From Roseinatronobacter sp. S2 (lineage in GTDB: Bacteria; Pseudomonadota; Alphaproteobacteria; Rhodobacterales; Rhodobacteraceae): a stretch of 64,000 nt of DNA. Below, one piece after another: positions 53,244 through 60,978 of this stretch. How positions within the stretch are numbered: the stretch's first letter is position 1; each line of letters begins with the position of its first letter. The translations under genes were made by a program, and so were the position numbers. The notes under the pieces are model-generated. The model worked only from the letters and a program-made list of their open reading frames with translations. It was not told where the DNA came from and made no database searches. Location of the stretch: positions 614,501 to 678,500 of the forward strand of contig NZ_CP121113.1 of the NCBI RefSeq assembly GCF_029581395.1. Direction: 5' to 3'.

Positions 53244-54452
53244 TCAGTCCCAGCCGTCTTTCAGGACGACATCGGAAACACCGTCACGCCCCCGTGCGGC
53301 AACGCCACGGAATACGCCGTCCTGCCACTGGCCAACGGTCCAGTAGCGTTCATTGTCGTTCATATCGTTGAACTGGACTGGCCCAAGCACGGTTTCATAG
53401 CTGTTGGAACTGTCTTGCAGGTATTCCATGACCACAGCGCGATCCCTGGACCCGGTGGCTTCAATCGCCTGACCAAGAATTTCCAGCGTGGCATAGGTGG
53501 ATGCAGACGCCCAGAAATCCGGCCCTTGGCCGCTAAGGTCTTCATGCGCGGTGGCAAATGCCTGAAATGCGGGGTCGTCGGGATTTACGCCGCCCATGCC
53601 CAGCACCCCTTCGGCCTGTTGCCCGAAACGGCCATAATAGGACGGAAACGCAGTCGCCACGGCGGTAAAGAAGACTGATGGCGAAAAGTCCTGCACGATG
53701 GCCTGATCCGTCAGCGCAAATGTATCGCCCGGATAGGACCACGCGATAAAGGCATCAGGGTTCGCGGCCTTGGCCCCGTCGATGATGGGCGCGATGTCCT
53801 GCGTGCCCAGCGGATAAGATGTCTGGTAGACAATCTCGAACCCGTTTTCTTCCAGCACGGCGCGCGAAATGCCTGCCATCTCAATGCCGAAAGCATCTGC
53901 AACATTGACCAATGCGACACGGTTGCCAATGTCACCGGCTTCGCGCAGGTCTACCAGAACCTGTGCGGTATCTTCGGCCATCACACTGGTGCGGCCCAGC
54001 ACGAAGAACATGCCCGGAAATTGCGCCGACAGTTCGGGTTGCTGGTTGGTGACGTTAGACCCCGTGATCTGCGGATAGCCAAGCTGGCTGAAGATGGGGG
54101 CCGCCGCAAGGTTCAGGCCGGTCGAATAGGGCGCAACCATAAAATCCACACGGTCTTGCGTGGCCATGCGCTGGGCTGCCTGAATGGCCTGCTGCGGGTT
54201 TGTCTGATCGTCATATTCGATCAGTTCAATCAGCGCAGGCCCATCGGCAAGCTGCAACCCGCCTGCTGCGTTCGTCTGCTCCACCCAAAGCCGCACAGCG
54301 GGCCAATGCGTGACATCTGCACCGCCTGCAAGCGGGCCGGTTTTGGGCGCTGCCGCCCCGAATTTAAGAACATCCTGGGCTAATGCGGCGCCAAGGCTTC
54401 CCATCATCACCGCCAAAGCGGCAACTGTTGTCATCAGTGATCTGCGTTTCAT
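53244..54452 (-). CDS. ABC transporter substrate-binding protein, LivK/amide-type
   Basis: A 402-residue periplasmic receptor of the branched-chain/aromatic-acid family. Signal peptide at about residues 1-25 (ending GAALAQ), then LKFGAAAPKTGPLAGGADVT, LIEYDDQTNPQQAIQAAQRM and VALVNVADAFGIEMAGISRA. Receptors of this kind bind amino acids, amides or aromatic acids; the neighbouring aldehyde dehydrogenase suggests an aromatic or carboxylate ligand (inference). The promoter gap upstream carries an ATGTATACAA site. Confidence 0.9.
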   Translation of the reverse strand: MKRRSLMTTVAALAVMMGSLGAALAQDVLKFGAAAPKTGPLAGGADVTHWPAVRLWVEQTNAAGGLQLADGPALIELIEYDDQTNPQQAIQAAQRMATQDRVDFMVAPYSTGLNLAAAPIFSQLGYPQITGSNVTNQQPELSAQFPGMFFVLGRTSVMAEDTAQVLVDLREAGDIGNRVALVNVADAFGIEMAGISRAVLEENGFEIVYQTSYPLGTQDIAPIIDGAKAANPDAFIAWSYPGDTFALTDQAIVQDFSPSVFFTAVATAFPSYYGRFGQQAEGVLGMGGVNPDDPAFQAFATAHEDLSGQGPDFWASASTYATLEILGQAIEATGSRDRAVVMEYLQDSSNSYETVLGPVQFNDMNDNERYWTVGQWQDGVFRGVAARGRDGVSDVVLKDGWD

Positions 54453-54580
54453 GTTTTCTCCTCCCTAAAACACGGAAATTCAATCTTCACGTTGTCGCTG
54501 GCCTGCTTTCCCCTGCGTTGTAGCCCCCCCCTTGGCCTGCACTGCGGGCCGGTAACTTCTGAACCTCTTCAAGTTCAAAT

Positions 54581-54590
54581 ATGTATACAA
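54581..54590. promoter_or_regulatory. Candidate GntR operator ahead of livK
   Basis: ATGTATACAA (TGTATACA palindrome at 54582-54589) lies 129 bases before the livK start in the 226-base gap between dctM and livK. It matches the sites ahead of the metF-like gene and dctP. The rest of the gap is AT-rich with no gene. Confidence 0.45.
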
Positions 54591-54678
54591 GATGCACTAT
54601 TAATCAGCGCAATCAAGCCCGAAACACAAGAATATCAAAGCGCAATGTACACAAACTTGCCCCTTGTCCGTCGATGGA

Positions 54679-55989
54679 TCAGCCGCGCCCCATCATCGTA
54701 TTCGGCAGATATAGCGCGATGTCCGGAAACAGGATCAGCAGGAACACACAGACCGCCATTGCGATCCAGAACGGGATGATCCCGCGATAGATCTTGCCCA
54801 ATGGCACATGCTGCGCAACGCCCTTGACGACAAACACATTCATCCCCACCGGCGGGCTGATCAGCCCCATTTCCACAACCACCACCATGATGATGCCGAA
54901 CCAGATCGGGTCATAGCCCAGCGTTGTTATGATCGGCAGCACGATGGGCACGGTCAGCACCAGCATGGCAAACCCTTCCATGAACGTGCCCAGCACAATG
55001 TAGACGGCGATGATGATCAGCAAGATCGCCAGCGCAGGCACCGCCAGTTCCCCGATGGATGTTGCAAGGTTCATCGGAATGCGGGTCAGCGCCAGAAAGG
55101 GCGCGAAGAAATGCGCGCCAATCAGGATGAAGAAGACCATTGCCGTGGTGCGGATGGTGTCCAGCAGCGCCGAAAAGAAACGCTTGATCGACAGGTTGCC
55201 GGACCAAAGCGCGTGCAGGAATGTCAGAAACGCGCCGACAGATGCGGCCTCGGCCACAGTGAAGACGCCTGTATAAATGCCGCCGATCACGATGGTCACG
55301 ATGAACAGTAACGCGCCGGAATTCAGCAGCACCGAAAAGCGTTCGCGCATGGGCGTTCTGGGGCCTGTGGGGCCAGCGTCGGGGTTCAGGCGGGTCACGA
55401 CAAATACTGTTGCAACGAACAGCAGTGTCAGCAACAGGCCCGGCAGAAACCCTGCCAGAAACAGCCTGCCCACGGATTGTTCGGTCAGCAAGGCGTAAAC
55501 GATCAGCACGGTCGATGGCGGGATCAGAATGCCCAATGTGCCACCTGCCGCGATGGAGCCCGTGGCAAGGCCCGCGTCATATTTGTAACGTTCCATTTCC
55601 GGCAGGGACACTTTGCCCATTGTCGCCGCCGCCGCAATGGACGACCCCGACAGTGCGGCGAACCCCGCGCAGGACAGGATTGTGGCGGATGCCAGCCCGC
55701 CGCGCCGGTGCCCGACCCATGAATACGCGGTTTTGTATAACCCCGTGCCCATGCCCGACACTGTCGCAAATGCGCCCATCAGCACGAATAGCGGCACCAC
55801 ACTAAGGCTGAACACCGCAGAATAGGAATAAGGAAACGCGCCAAGCACATTCATGGCCGCGCCGGGTGAATTCAGAACAGCAATGCCGCCCGCGCCCACA
55901 AGCATCATTGCAAGCCCGATGGGCATGCGCAGGGCAAGCAGCGCGAAAAGCGCAGCAAAGCCGATCAAACCGGCCATCAAGGGTGTCAT
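54679..55989 (-). CDS. dctM: TRAP transporter large permease DctM
   Basis: A 436-residue 12TM TRAP permease. MLVGAGGIAVLNSPGAAMNV near the N-terminus, GFAALSGSSIAAAATMGKVS, GGTLGILIPPSTVLIVYALL and GLISPPVGMNVFVVKGVAQH are the DctM signatures. Overlaps the DctQ gene by four bases. Together with DctQ and DctP it imports a carboxylate, driven by a sodium gradient. Confidence 0.95.
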   Translation of the reverse strand: MTPLMAGLIGFAALFALLALRMPIGLAMMLVGAGGIAVLNSPGAAMNVLGAFPYSYSAVFSLSVVPLFVLMGAFATVSGMGTGLYKTAYSWVGHRRGGLASATILSCAGFAALSGSSIAAAATMGKVSLPEMERYKYDAGLATGSIAAGGTLGILIPPSTVLIVYALLTEQSVGRLFLAGFLPGLLLTLLFVATVFVVTRLNPDAGPTGPRTPMRERFSVLLNSGALLFIVTIVIGGIYTGVFTVAEAASVGAFLTFLHALWSGNLSIKRFFSALLDTIRTTAMVFFILIGAHFFAPFLALTRIPMNLATSIGELAVPALAILLIIIAVYIVLGTFMEGFAMLVLTVPIVLPIITTLGYDPIWFGIIMVVVVEMGLISPPVGMNVFVVKGVAQHVPLGKIYRGIIPFWIAMAVCVFLLILFPDIALYLPNTMMGRG

Positions 55990-56492
55990 TTAGTGTCCTG
56001 TCTGTCTTTTTCCGGTCCGGCCAGCGCTTTTGCCGCTTCCAGCAGCAGCACCATGGCGAACAGTCCGGCAGAAATTGCGACCGCGAACTGGAACGGGTGT
56101 TTGGGAATGCGCATCATGTTGGTGATGTCGCCCCAGCGCAGGCTGCCCGCGGCATAAAGATAGGCCCGCCACGCAACGAACCCCAAAAGGGCGGCCCCCG
56201 TCAGATGCACCAGCACTGTCAGCCAGCGCATTGACGGGTGGTCCAGCCAGCGCGCGAAAATATCAACGGAAACATGCCCGCGCACAATGGCCGTGTAGGG
56301 CAGGCCAAACGCCACGATCAGCGACATGGCAAGTTCGGTCAGTTCATAGCCGCCCCGAAAGGGGCGACCAAAGAAGTAGCGCATGGTGATTTCATAAATC
56401 ACCAGAAACATAAGCCCGACCAGCACCAGACCGCCCGCATACGCGATTAGCCGCAATAGCCGTTCGAACCAGCGTTCGATCTGTGCCAGCAT
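55986..56492 (-). CDS. dctQ: TRAP transporter small permease DctQ
   Basis: A 168-residue four-helix membrane protein: LIAYAGGLVLVGLMFLVIYE, RYFFGRPFRGGYELTELAMS, and the FAWRAYLYAAGSLRWGD-like C-terminal half (VAWRAYLYAAGSLRWGDITN). Fits the DctQ family in size and order between dctP and dctM. Confidence 0.9.
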   Translation of the reverse strand: MLAQIERWFERLLRLIAYAGGLVLVGLMFLVIYEITMRYFFGRPFRGGYELTELAMSLIVAFGLPYTAIVRGHVSVDIFARWLDHPSMRWLTVLVHLTGAALLGFVAWRAYLYAAGSLRWGDITNMMRIPKHPFQFAVAISAGLFAMVLLLEAAKALAGPEKDRQDTK

Positions 56493-56501
56493 GACCCTGC
56501 C

Positions 56502-57542
56502 TTAGTCTACTTCGACGCCGGCAACTGCCAGCAATGCGCGCCCGTCAATGCCCTGCGCCTCCATCTCCGCGACCCATTCTGCATAGATCGGGGACAAGGT
56601 TTCAAGGATGCGCGCCTGTTCTTCTTCTGACAGTTCGATCACTTCCTTGTTCGGGTCGTTGCGCACGAATTCCACGCTTTCATCAGCGCGGTCCAGGTAG
56701 GCTTGTGTTGCCTTCTGGCTAAGCTCAATGCCGGTCAGGCGGTCAAGCAGGGCCTGATGTTCTTCGCTCAGGTTGTTGTAGCTGCCTTCATTCATGACCA
56801 CGGTGAACTGTGAACGCCCGAAAATCGGGCCGGGGATGGTGTAGTAATTCGCAACTTCATGCATGCGGAAATCAAGGATCGTGGTGAAAGGCACCATCGC
56901 GCCATCAATCACGCCGCGTTCCAGTTGCGGATACAGTTCGGTGATGGGCATGGCGACAGGGGTGCCGCCCATCTTTTCAATCTGGCCCGCTTGTGCCGCC
57001 GAAGGCGACCGCAGGATCATGCCTGCGATATCGTCCAGATTGCGGATGGGCTTGTCGCGTGTGTAGATGCCCGCGTCATCTGCCGCCCAGAGTGCCAGAA
57101 CCTTCAGCCCGTCGAATTCGGGGTCCAGATAGCCATTATCCAGCAGGTTCCACATCAATTCCGTGGTTTCGATGCCATCACTGGACAGGCCGGGCAGTTC
57201 TATCATCTGCGTGCGCGGAAACTGTGGTGATGTGTAGCCCGGCAGGCTGAACGCCATGTCCACAGTGCCTTCTTGCGCCTGACGGATCAGTTCCGGCGCG
57301 CCGCCGCCAAGCTGCATGGACGGATACAGGGTCAGTGTCAGCTCCCCGTTCGATTCCGCCTCGATCTCGGCGGCAAGGGGTTCCAGAATGTTGGTATAGA
57401 TAATGTGGCTTGGTCCGACAAATGTATGCAAACGCAATTCTGTTTGCGCCAAGGCCGGAAGTGCTGCGAAAAGCCCGACACCAAGTGCCAGACCCGCAGT
57501 TGTAGTGCGCAAAGCGCCCTTAAGACGGTAAGTGTTATTCAT
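56502..57542 (-). CDS. dctP: TRAP transporter solute-binding protein DctP
   Basis: A 346-residue periplasmic DctP-type receptor. Signal peptide at about residues 1-32 (ending ALPALAQ); LTLTLYPSMQLGGGAPELIR, GMILRSPSAAQAGQIEKMGG (with the conserved arginine that binds the solute carboxylate) and ITELYPQLERGVIDGAMVPF are typical. ATG 57542 gives the signal peptide; the frame is open upstream without homology. The solute is an organic acid of unknown identity. Confidence 0.92.
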   Translation of the reverse strand: MNNTYRLKGALRTTTAGLALGVGLFAALPALAQTELRLHTFVGPSHIIYTNILEPLAAEIEAESNGELTLTLYPSMQLGGGAPELIRQAQEGTVDMAFSLPGYTSPQFPRTQMIELPGLSSDGIETTELMWNLLDNGYLDPEFDGLKVLALWAADDAGIYTRDKPIRNLDDIAGMILRSPSAAQAGQIEKMGGTPVAMPITELYPQLERGVIDGAMVPFTTILDFRMHEVANYYTIPGPIFGRSQFTVVMNEGSYNNLSEEHQALLDRLTGIELSQKATQAYLDRADESVEFVRNDPNKEVIELSEEEQARILETLSPIYAEWVAEMEAQGIDGRALLAVAGVEVD

Positions 57543-57603
57543 GATTTCCTCCCTCTGTAGCGGCGATACCCGATAAGTTATCTGAGCTGCGGCGCTGTGG
57601 CCA

Positions 57604-57616
57604 ATGTATGCATAAG
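57604..57616. promoter_or_regulatory. Candidate GntR operator ahead of dctP
   Basis: ATGTATGCATAAG differs by one base from ATGTATACATAAG at 44799-44811 near the gntR gene. It lies 62 bases before the dctP start, in the 150-base gap after the LysR gene, and may place the TRAP genes under the same regulator. Confidence 0.5.
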
Positions 57617-57692
57617 TTAAAGCAGATTTCAAATATAGCGATGCTCAAGGGTCATTGATTTCACAATAAAGTCATAAGCCCAACGCAATCCG

Positions 57693-58955
57693 CTATCTTT
57701 TTTGTGTCTTGATGCGTGTCGATGATTCCTGAAGAAATTCCAGAAAATTCCGTTGTAACCGGTTGGGCAGGGCTGAACTTAGTGATGTGATTCCAATGAC
57801 CCTGTGCGCATCTTCCAGCGCGAAATCCAGCGGCACCAACAAGCCCTGCGTGTATTCATATTCGATCTGGCTAAGGGAAATCAGTGTCAGCGCGTCAGAG
57901 TCCATAAGCAAGCCGCGCACAACCACAAGCGAGCCTGTCTCGACATGGCCCCGCGCGGGGTCTTCCAGCCCGTGCTGCGCTGAAAGCCGTTCAAAAACAT
58001 GGCGGGCGGGTGCATCGCGTCGCGGCAGTATCCATGGAAAACGCGCCAGATCGGCGCCCTGAAGATTGCACCCCGCCAGCGGATGCCCTGCACGGGCCAC
58101 GATGCACAGCGAATCCTTGAACAACGCGCGTTCCTCCAGTCCTTTTGCCCTATCGGCCCCGCGCAATGCCCCGATGATGAAGTCGCACGCGCCAAGCCGC
58201 ATTTGCTGAACCAGTGCATCATACGCGCCATCAATAATTTCGATTCGCGCAGCGGGGTGGCGGGCCATCAGGTTCACCACCGCGCGCGGAACAAGCTGCG
58301 TGCGCGCAAGCGGCAGGGCACCGATCACCAGATGGCTGTCGAACACGCCTGCACGTTCGCGCAGTTCCGCCTGCGCCAGCGTTATTTCATTCAGCGCAAG
58401 GCTTGCTTGTTCGGCCAGCCGTTGCCCCGCCGCCGTCAGGGTGCGCTTTCGTTGCCCGCCTTCAAACAGGGGCTGGCCTGCAATGCGTTCAATGTCGCGA
58501 CATGCGCGCTGCACCGAGGATTCGGCTTGTCCCAGTTTTCGGGCGGCCGCCGCAAAACTGCCCGATGTGGCGAATGCAGATACCGCCCTGAGTTGCGCCG
58601 TGCTGGCAAAGCGCACCAGCATGTCCCCCGCCTGTGCGCGGTCGGTCGCTTTGCGCCCCTTCAGGGCGGGCCCGGTGGCGCGCAGATGCTCCAGCGCCCT
58701 GCGGGCACGCTTGACGACAATTTCGCCTTCTGGTGTGGCGGTGACATTGTTCCCCGACCGCTCTATCAGGCGGGCACCAAACACTTCGGACAGTTTCGCG
58801 ACGGCCTGTGATGCTGCGGGTTGCGATATATGCACCTTGTTGGCCGCAGCGGTCAAAGAACTTTCACTGACAGCCACATCAAGAAGCCGCAGGTGCCGCA
58901 GGTTCGGCAGCATGATTGCGGATATGTCTTCGACAACACCTTCGCGCGCTTTCAT
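57693..58955 (-). CDS. LysR-type regulator with two tandem helix-turn-helix domains
   Basis: A 420-residue protein, about 110 longer than a usual LysR regulator. A first winged helix spans about residues 15-85 (SESSLTAAANKVHISQPAAS, ARLIERSGNNVTATPEG). A second spans about 110-185 (QLRAVSAFATSGSFAAAARK, PLFEGGQRKRTLTAAGQRLA). A substrate-binding domain follows (SHLVIGALPLARTQLVPRAV onward). The start ATG 58955 follows a G-rich ribosome-binding site. It is upstream of dctPQM in the same direction and divergent from the TauE/SafE gene; a perfect 16-bp tandem repeat lies just upstream. Confidence 0.9.
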   Translation of the reverse strand: MKAREGVVEDISAIMLPNLRHLRLLDVAVSESSLTAAANKVHISQPAASQAVAKLSEVFGARLIERSGNNVTATPEGEIVVKRARRALEHLRATGPALKGRKATDRAQAGDMLVRFASTAQLRAVSAFATSGSFAAAARKLGQAESSVQRACRDIERIAGQPLFEGGQRKRTLTAAGQRLAEQASLALNEITLAQAELRERAGVFDSHLVIGALPLARTQLVPRAVVNLMARHPAARIEIIDGAYDALVQQMRLGACDFIIGALRGADRAKGLEERALFKDSLCIVARAGHPLAGCNLQGADLARFPWILPRRDAPARHVFERLSAQHGLEDPARGHVETGSLVVVRGLLMDSDALTLISLSQIEYEYTQGLLVPLDFALEDAHRVIGITSLSSALPNRLQRNFLEFLQESSTRIKTQKR

Positions 58956-58970
58956 CCTGTCCCCCCCCCG

Positions 58971-59002
58971 TCTTGCAGAAACCAGATCTTGCAGAAACCA
59001 GA
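58971..59002. repeat. Perfect 16-bp tandem repeat upstream of the LysR gene
   Basis: TCTTGCAGAAACCAGA occurs twice back to back (58971-58986 and 58987-59002), followed by a partial third unit starting CATTGCA. It begins 16 bases upstream of the LysR start, a place suited to autoregulation. The rest of the 260-base divergent gap is AT-rich. Confidence 0.75.
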
Positions 59003-59215
59003 CATTGCAAAATTCAAACCTGCACCCAGGCATAAGGAAAATGCAATGATAACTTGTTATGCTTTCTTGGAAGAATGATTATCCTATTGTATATAATAAA
59101 AATAATCTTTCACACATCATAGAATAAAAGCGGGTTATTCGTGCGTCATGCAGGCTTGCAATCCCTGCGCGGCCATATGATCTTGTGTCTGGATCATGCC
59201 ATTGGGGGGGAGTTT

Positions 59216-59950
59216 GTGTTAAGTATCGTGCTGGCGATCCTGGCTGTGGCCTTGGGTGGCATCATGAAAGGTGCAATCGGGGCAGGTGTTCCCATCATTG
59301 CGGCACCCGCCCTGACAATGGTGTTCGGGGTGCAAACAGCCGTGGCGATTCTGGTCGTCCCTAATTTGCTAAGCAATGTCTGGCAGGCATGGGCCTATCG
59401 CGACAAGGCCCTGTCGCGGCGCTTTCTGGTGCTGTTTGCGGGCGGTGGAATGATTGGTGTCGTATTGGGGACATACCTGCTGGCGTCGTTGCCACAGGAA
59501 ACATTATCGTTGCTGGTCGCATTTTCCGTGATGGGATATATCACGCTACGGCTGGCCAAACCGGGCTGGGTTCTGGGGCGCGCGACAGCGGACCGTTTCA
59601 GCGGTGTTGCGGGAACATTGGGTGGCCTGTTGCAAGGGGCCACCGGAATTTCCGCACCAGCATCGATTACCTATCTGAATGCCATGCGCCTGCCGAGAGA
59701 GGCATTTATCGGAACCGTATCCATTTTCTTTGTTGCCATGACCGCGGCCCAGATCCCCGCACTTTGGAGTGTGGGGATATTGACGGGCGAACGGCTGGCC
59801 ATGGGGTTTGTGGCGCTGGGCATCGTTTTTGTGTTCATGCCGCTGGGCACATGGCTGGGGCGCAGAACATCGCCCAAGGTGTTTGACATCACCATGTTGG
59901 TTGTTCTGGGGGTGATTGCAGCAAAAATACTGATTGAAACCCTGTTCTGA
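59216..59950 (+). CDS. TauE/SafE family membrane transporter
   Basis: A membrane protein of about 244 residues of the TauE/SafE (DUF81) family, with two repeats marked by GGIMKGAIGAGVPIIAAPAL and GGLLQGATGISAPASITYLN. Members export sulfite, sulfoacetate or related anions. GTG 59216 after a G-rich stretch is taken as start; the frame stays open upstream to 59141 with ATG 59177 another choice. The AEC carrier gene follows after 24 bases. Confidence 0.88.
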   Translation: MLSIVLAILAVALGGIMKGAIGAGVPIIAAPALTMVFGVQTAVAILVVPNLLSNVWQAWAYRDKALSRRFLVLFAGGGMIGVVLGTYLLASLPQETLSLLVAFSVMGYITLRLAKPGWVLGRATADRFSGVAGTLGGLLQGATGISAPASITYLNAMRLPREAFIGTVSIFFVAMTAAQIPALWSVGILTGERLAMGFVALGIVFVFMPLGTWLGRRTSPKVFDITMLVVLGVIAAKILIETLF

Positions 59951-59974
59951 CCCAATCAACTGGATAGCCCGGCA

Positions 59975-60904
59975 ATGACCCTGATTGAGATATTCCTGCC
60001 TGTTTTTGCGGTCATCGGATTGGGGTTTGTGGCCATACGCACCCGCTATCTTGATCCCGCAACGGTGCAGCCATTGGGCACTGTGGTCATCCGCATTGCG
60101 CTGCCCGCGTTGATTTTGCTGGCACTGGCCGGAACGCCCGCACAAGGCGCGCTGAACACCGGGTTCTTGCTGGCTTATGCGGCGGGATCGCTGGGGACGA
60201 TGCTGATCTGCATGGCCATTGCGCGGTATGTTCTGGGGTTGTCACGGACAGTGACTGCGGTTGTGGGGTTGGCCGTGTCCATGGCCAATAGCGGCTTCAT
60301 GGGGTTGCCCATCGGACAGGCGCTGATGGGCGCGGAGCTGGCCACATTGATTCTGGCGCATTGCATGATCGTCGAGAATGTCCTGATTCTGCCGCTGGCT
60401 CTTTTGCTGATTGCGCTGGCGGCACAGGGTGATGTGCAGCAGACGCGGCGCAAGATTATGTCGGATCTGCTGCGCAACCCGCTGCTGATCGCATTGCTTG
60501 TCGGGTTGGCAATATCGTTTGCGGGCATTGAACTGCCAGAACTTGCCCGTGACACGCTGGCATTTCTGGCGCGTATTTCCGGCCCGCTGGCGCTGCTGGT
60601 GATCGGGGGAATGCTGGCAAGCCTGCCCGCGCAGGGGCGGGTGACGGTGGTGGGGCTTATGGTCGCGGGCAAGCTGGTATTGCACCCGCTGACGGTATGG
60701 GGGGCGACGGGCCTTGTTTCCGGCATCGGCGGGATGATGGCGATGGGGGCGGTGTTGTTCGCGGCCATGCCGATGATCACAATCTTCCCGCTTTTGGGGG
60801 CAAAAGCGGGGCAGGGGCAGTTGAGTGCATATGGCTTGCTGGTGGCCACGCTGTGCAGTTTTGCGACCCTGCCTGTCGTGGTGTATTTGCTGGGCATCGC
60901 CTGA
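59975..60904 (+). CDS. AEC (auxin efflux carrier) family transporter
   Basis: A 309-residue carrier with about ten membrane segments in two halves (FLPVFAVIGLGFVAIRTRYL at the N-terminus, VGLAVSMANSGFMGLPIGQA and MPMITIFPLLGAKAGQGQLS). Bacterial AEC proteins move malonate, malate or aromatic acids. Two different efflux-type carriers side by side suggest handling of an acidic intermediate. A strong imperfect hairpin lies after its stop. Confidence 0.92.
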   Translation: MTLIEIFLPVFAVIGLGFVAIRTRYLDPATVQPLGTVVIRIALPALILLALAGTPAQGALNTGFLLAYAAGSLGTMLICMAIARYVLGLSRTVTAVVGLAVSMANSGFMGLPIGQALMGAELATLILAHCMIVENVLILPLALLLIALAAQGDVQQTRRKIMSDLLRNPLLIALLVGLAISFAGIELPELARDTLAFLARISGPLALLVIGGMLASLPAQGRVTVVGLMVAGKLVLHPLTVWGATGLVSGIGGMMAMGAVLFAAMPMITIFPLLGAKAGQGQLSAYGLLVATLCSFATLPVVVYLLGIA

Positions 60905-60924
60905 GTTTGGGATGTCCGGATCAA

Positions 60925-60959
60925 GCGGGGCGAGCGCGTATCGCACGCGCGCCCCCCGC
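60925..60959 (+). terminator. Imperfect hairpin between AEC and ThDP enzyme genes
   Basis: Two 15-base arms (60925-60939, 60945-60959) pair with two mismatches around an ATCGC loop; the inner six pairs are GCGCGT/ACGCGC. Without a T-run it may be an attenuator or partial terminator before the ThDP gene. Confidence 0.45.
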
Positions 60960-60978
60960 ATAACAAAGGGAGAATGTC

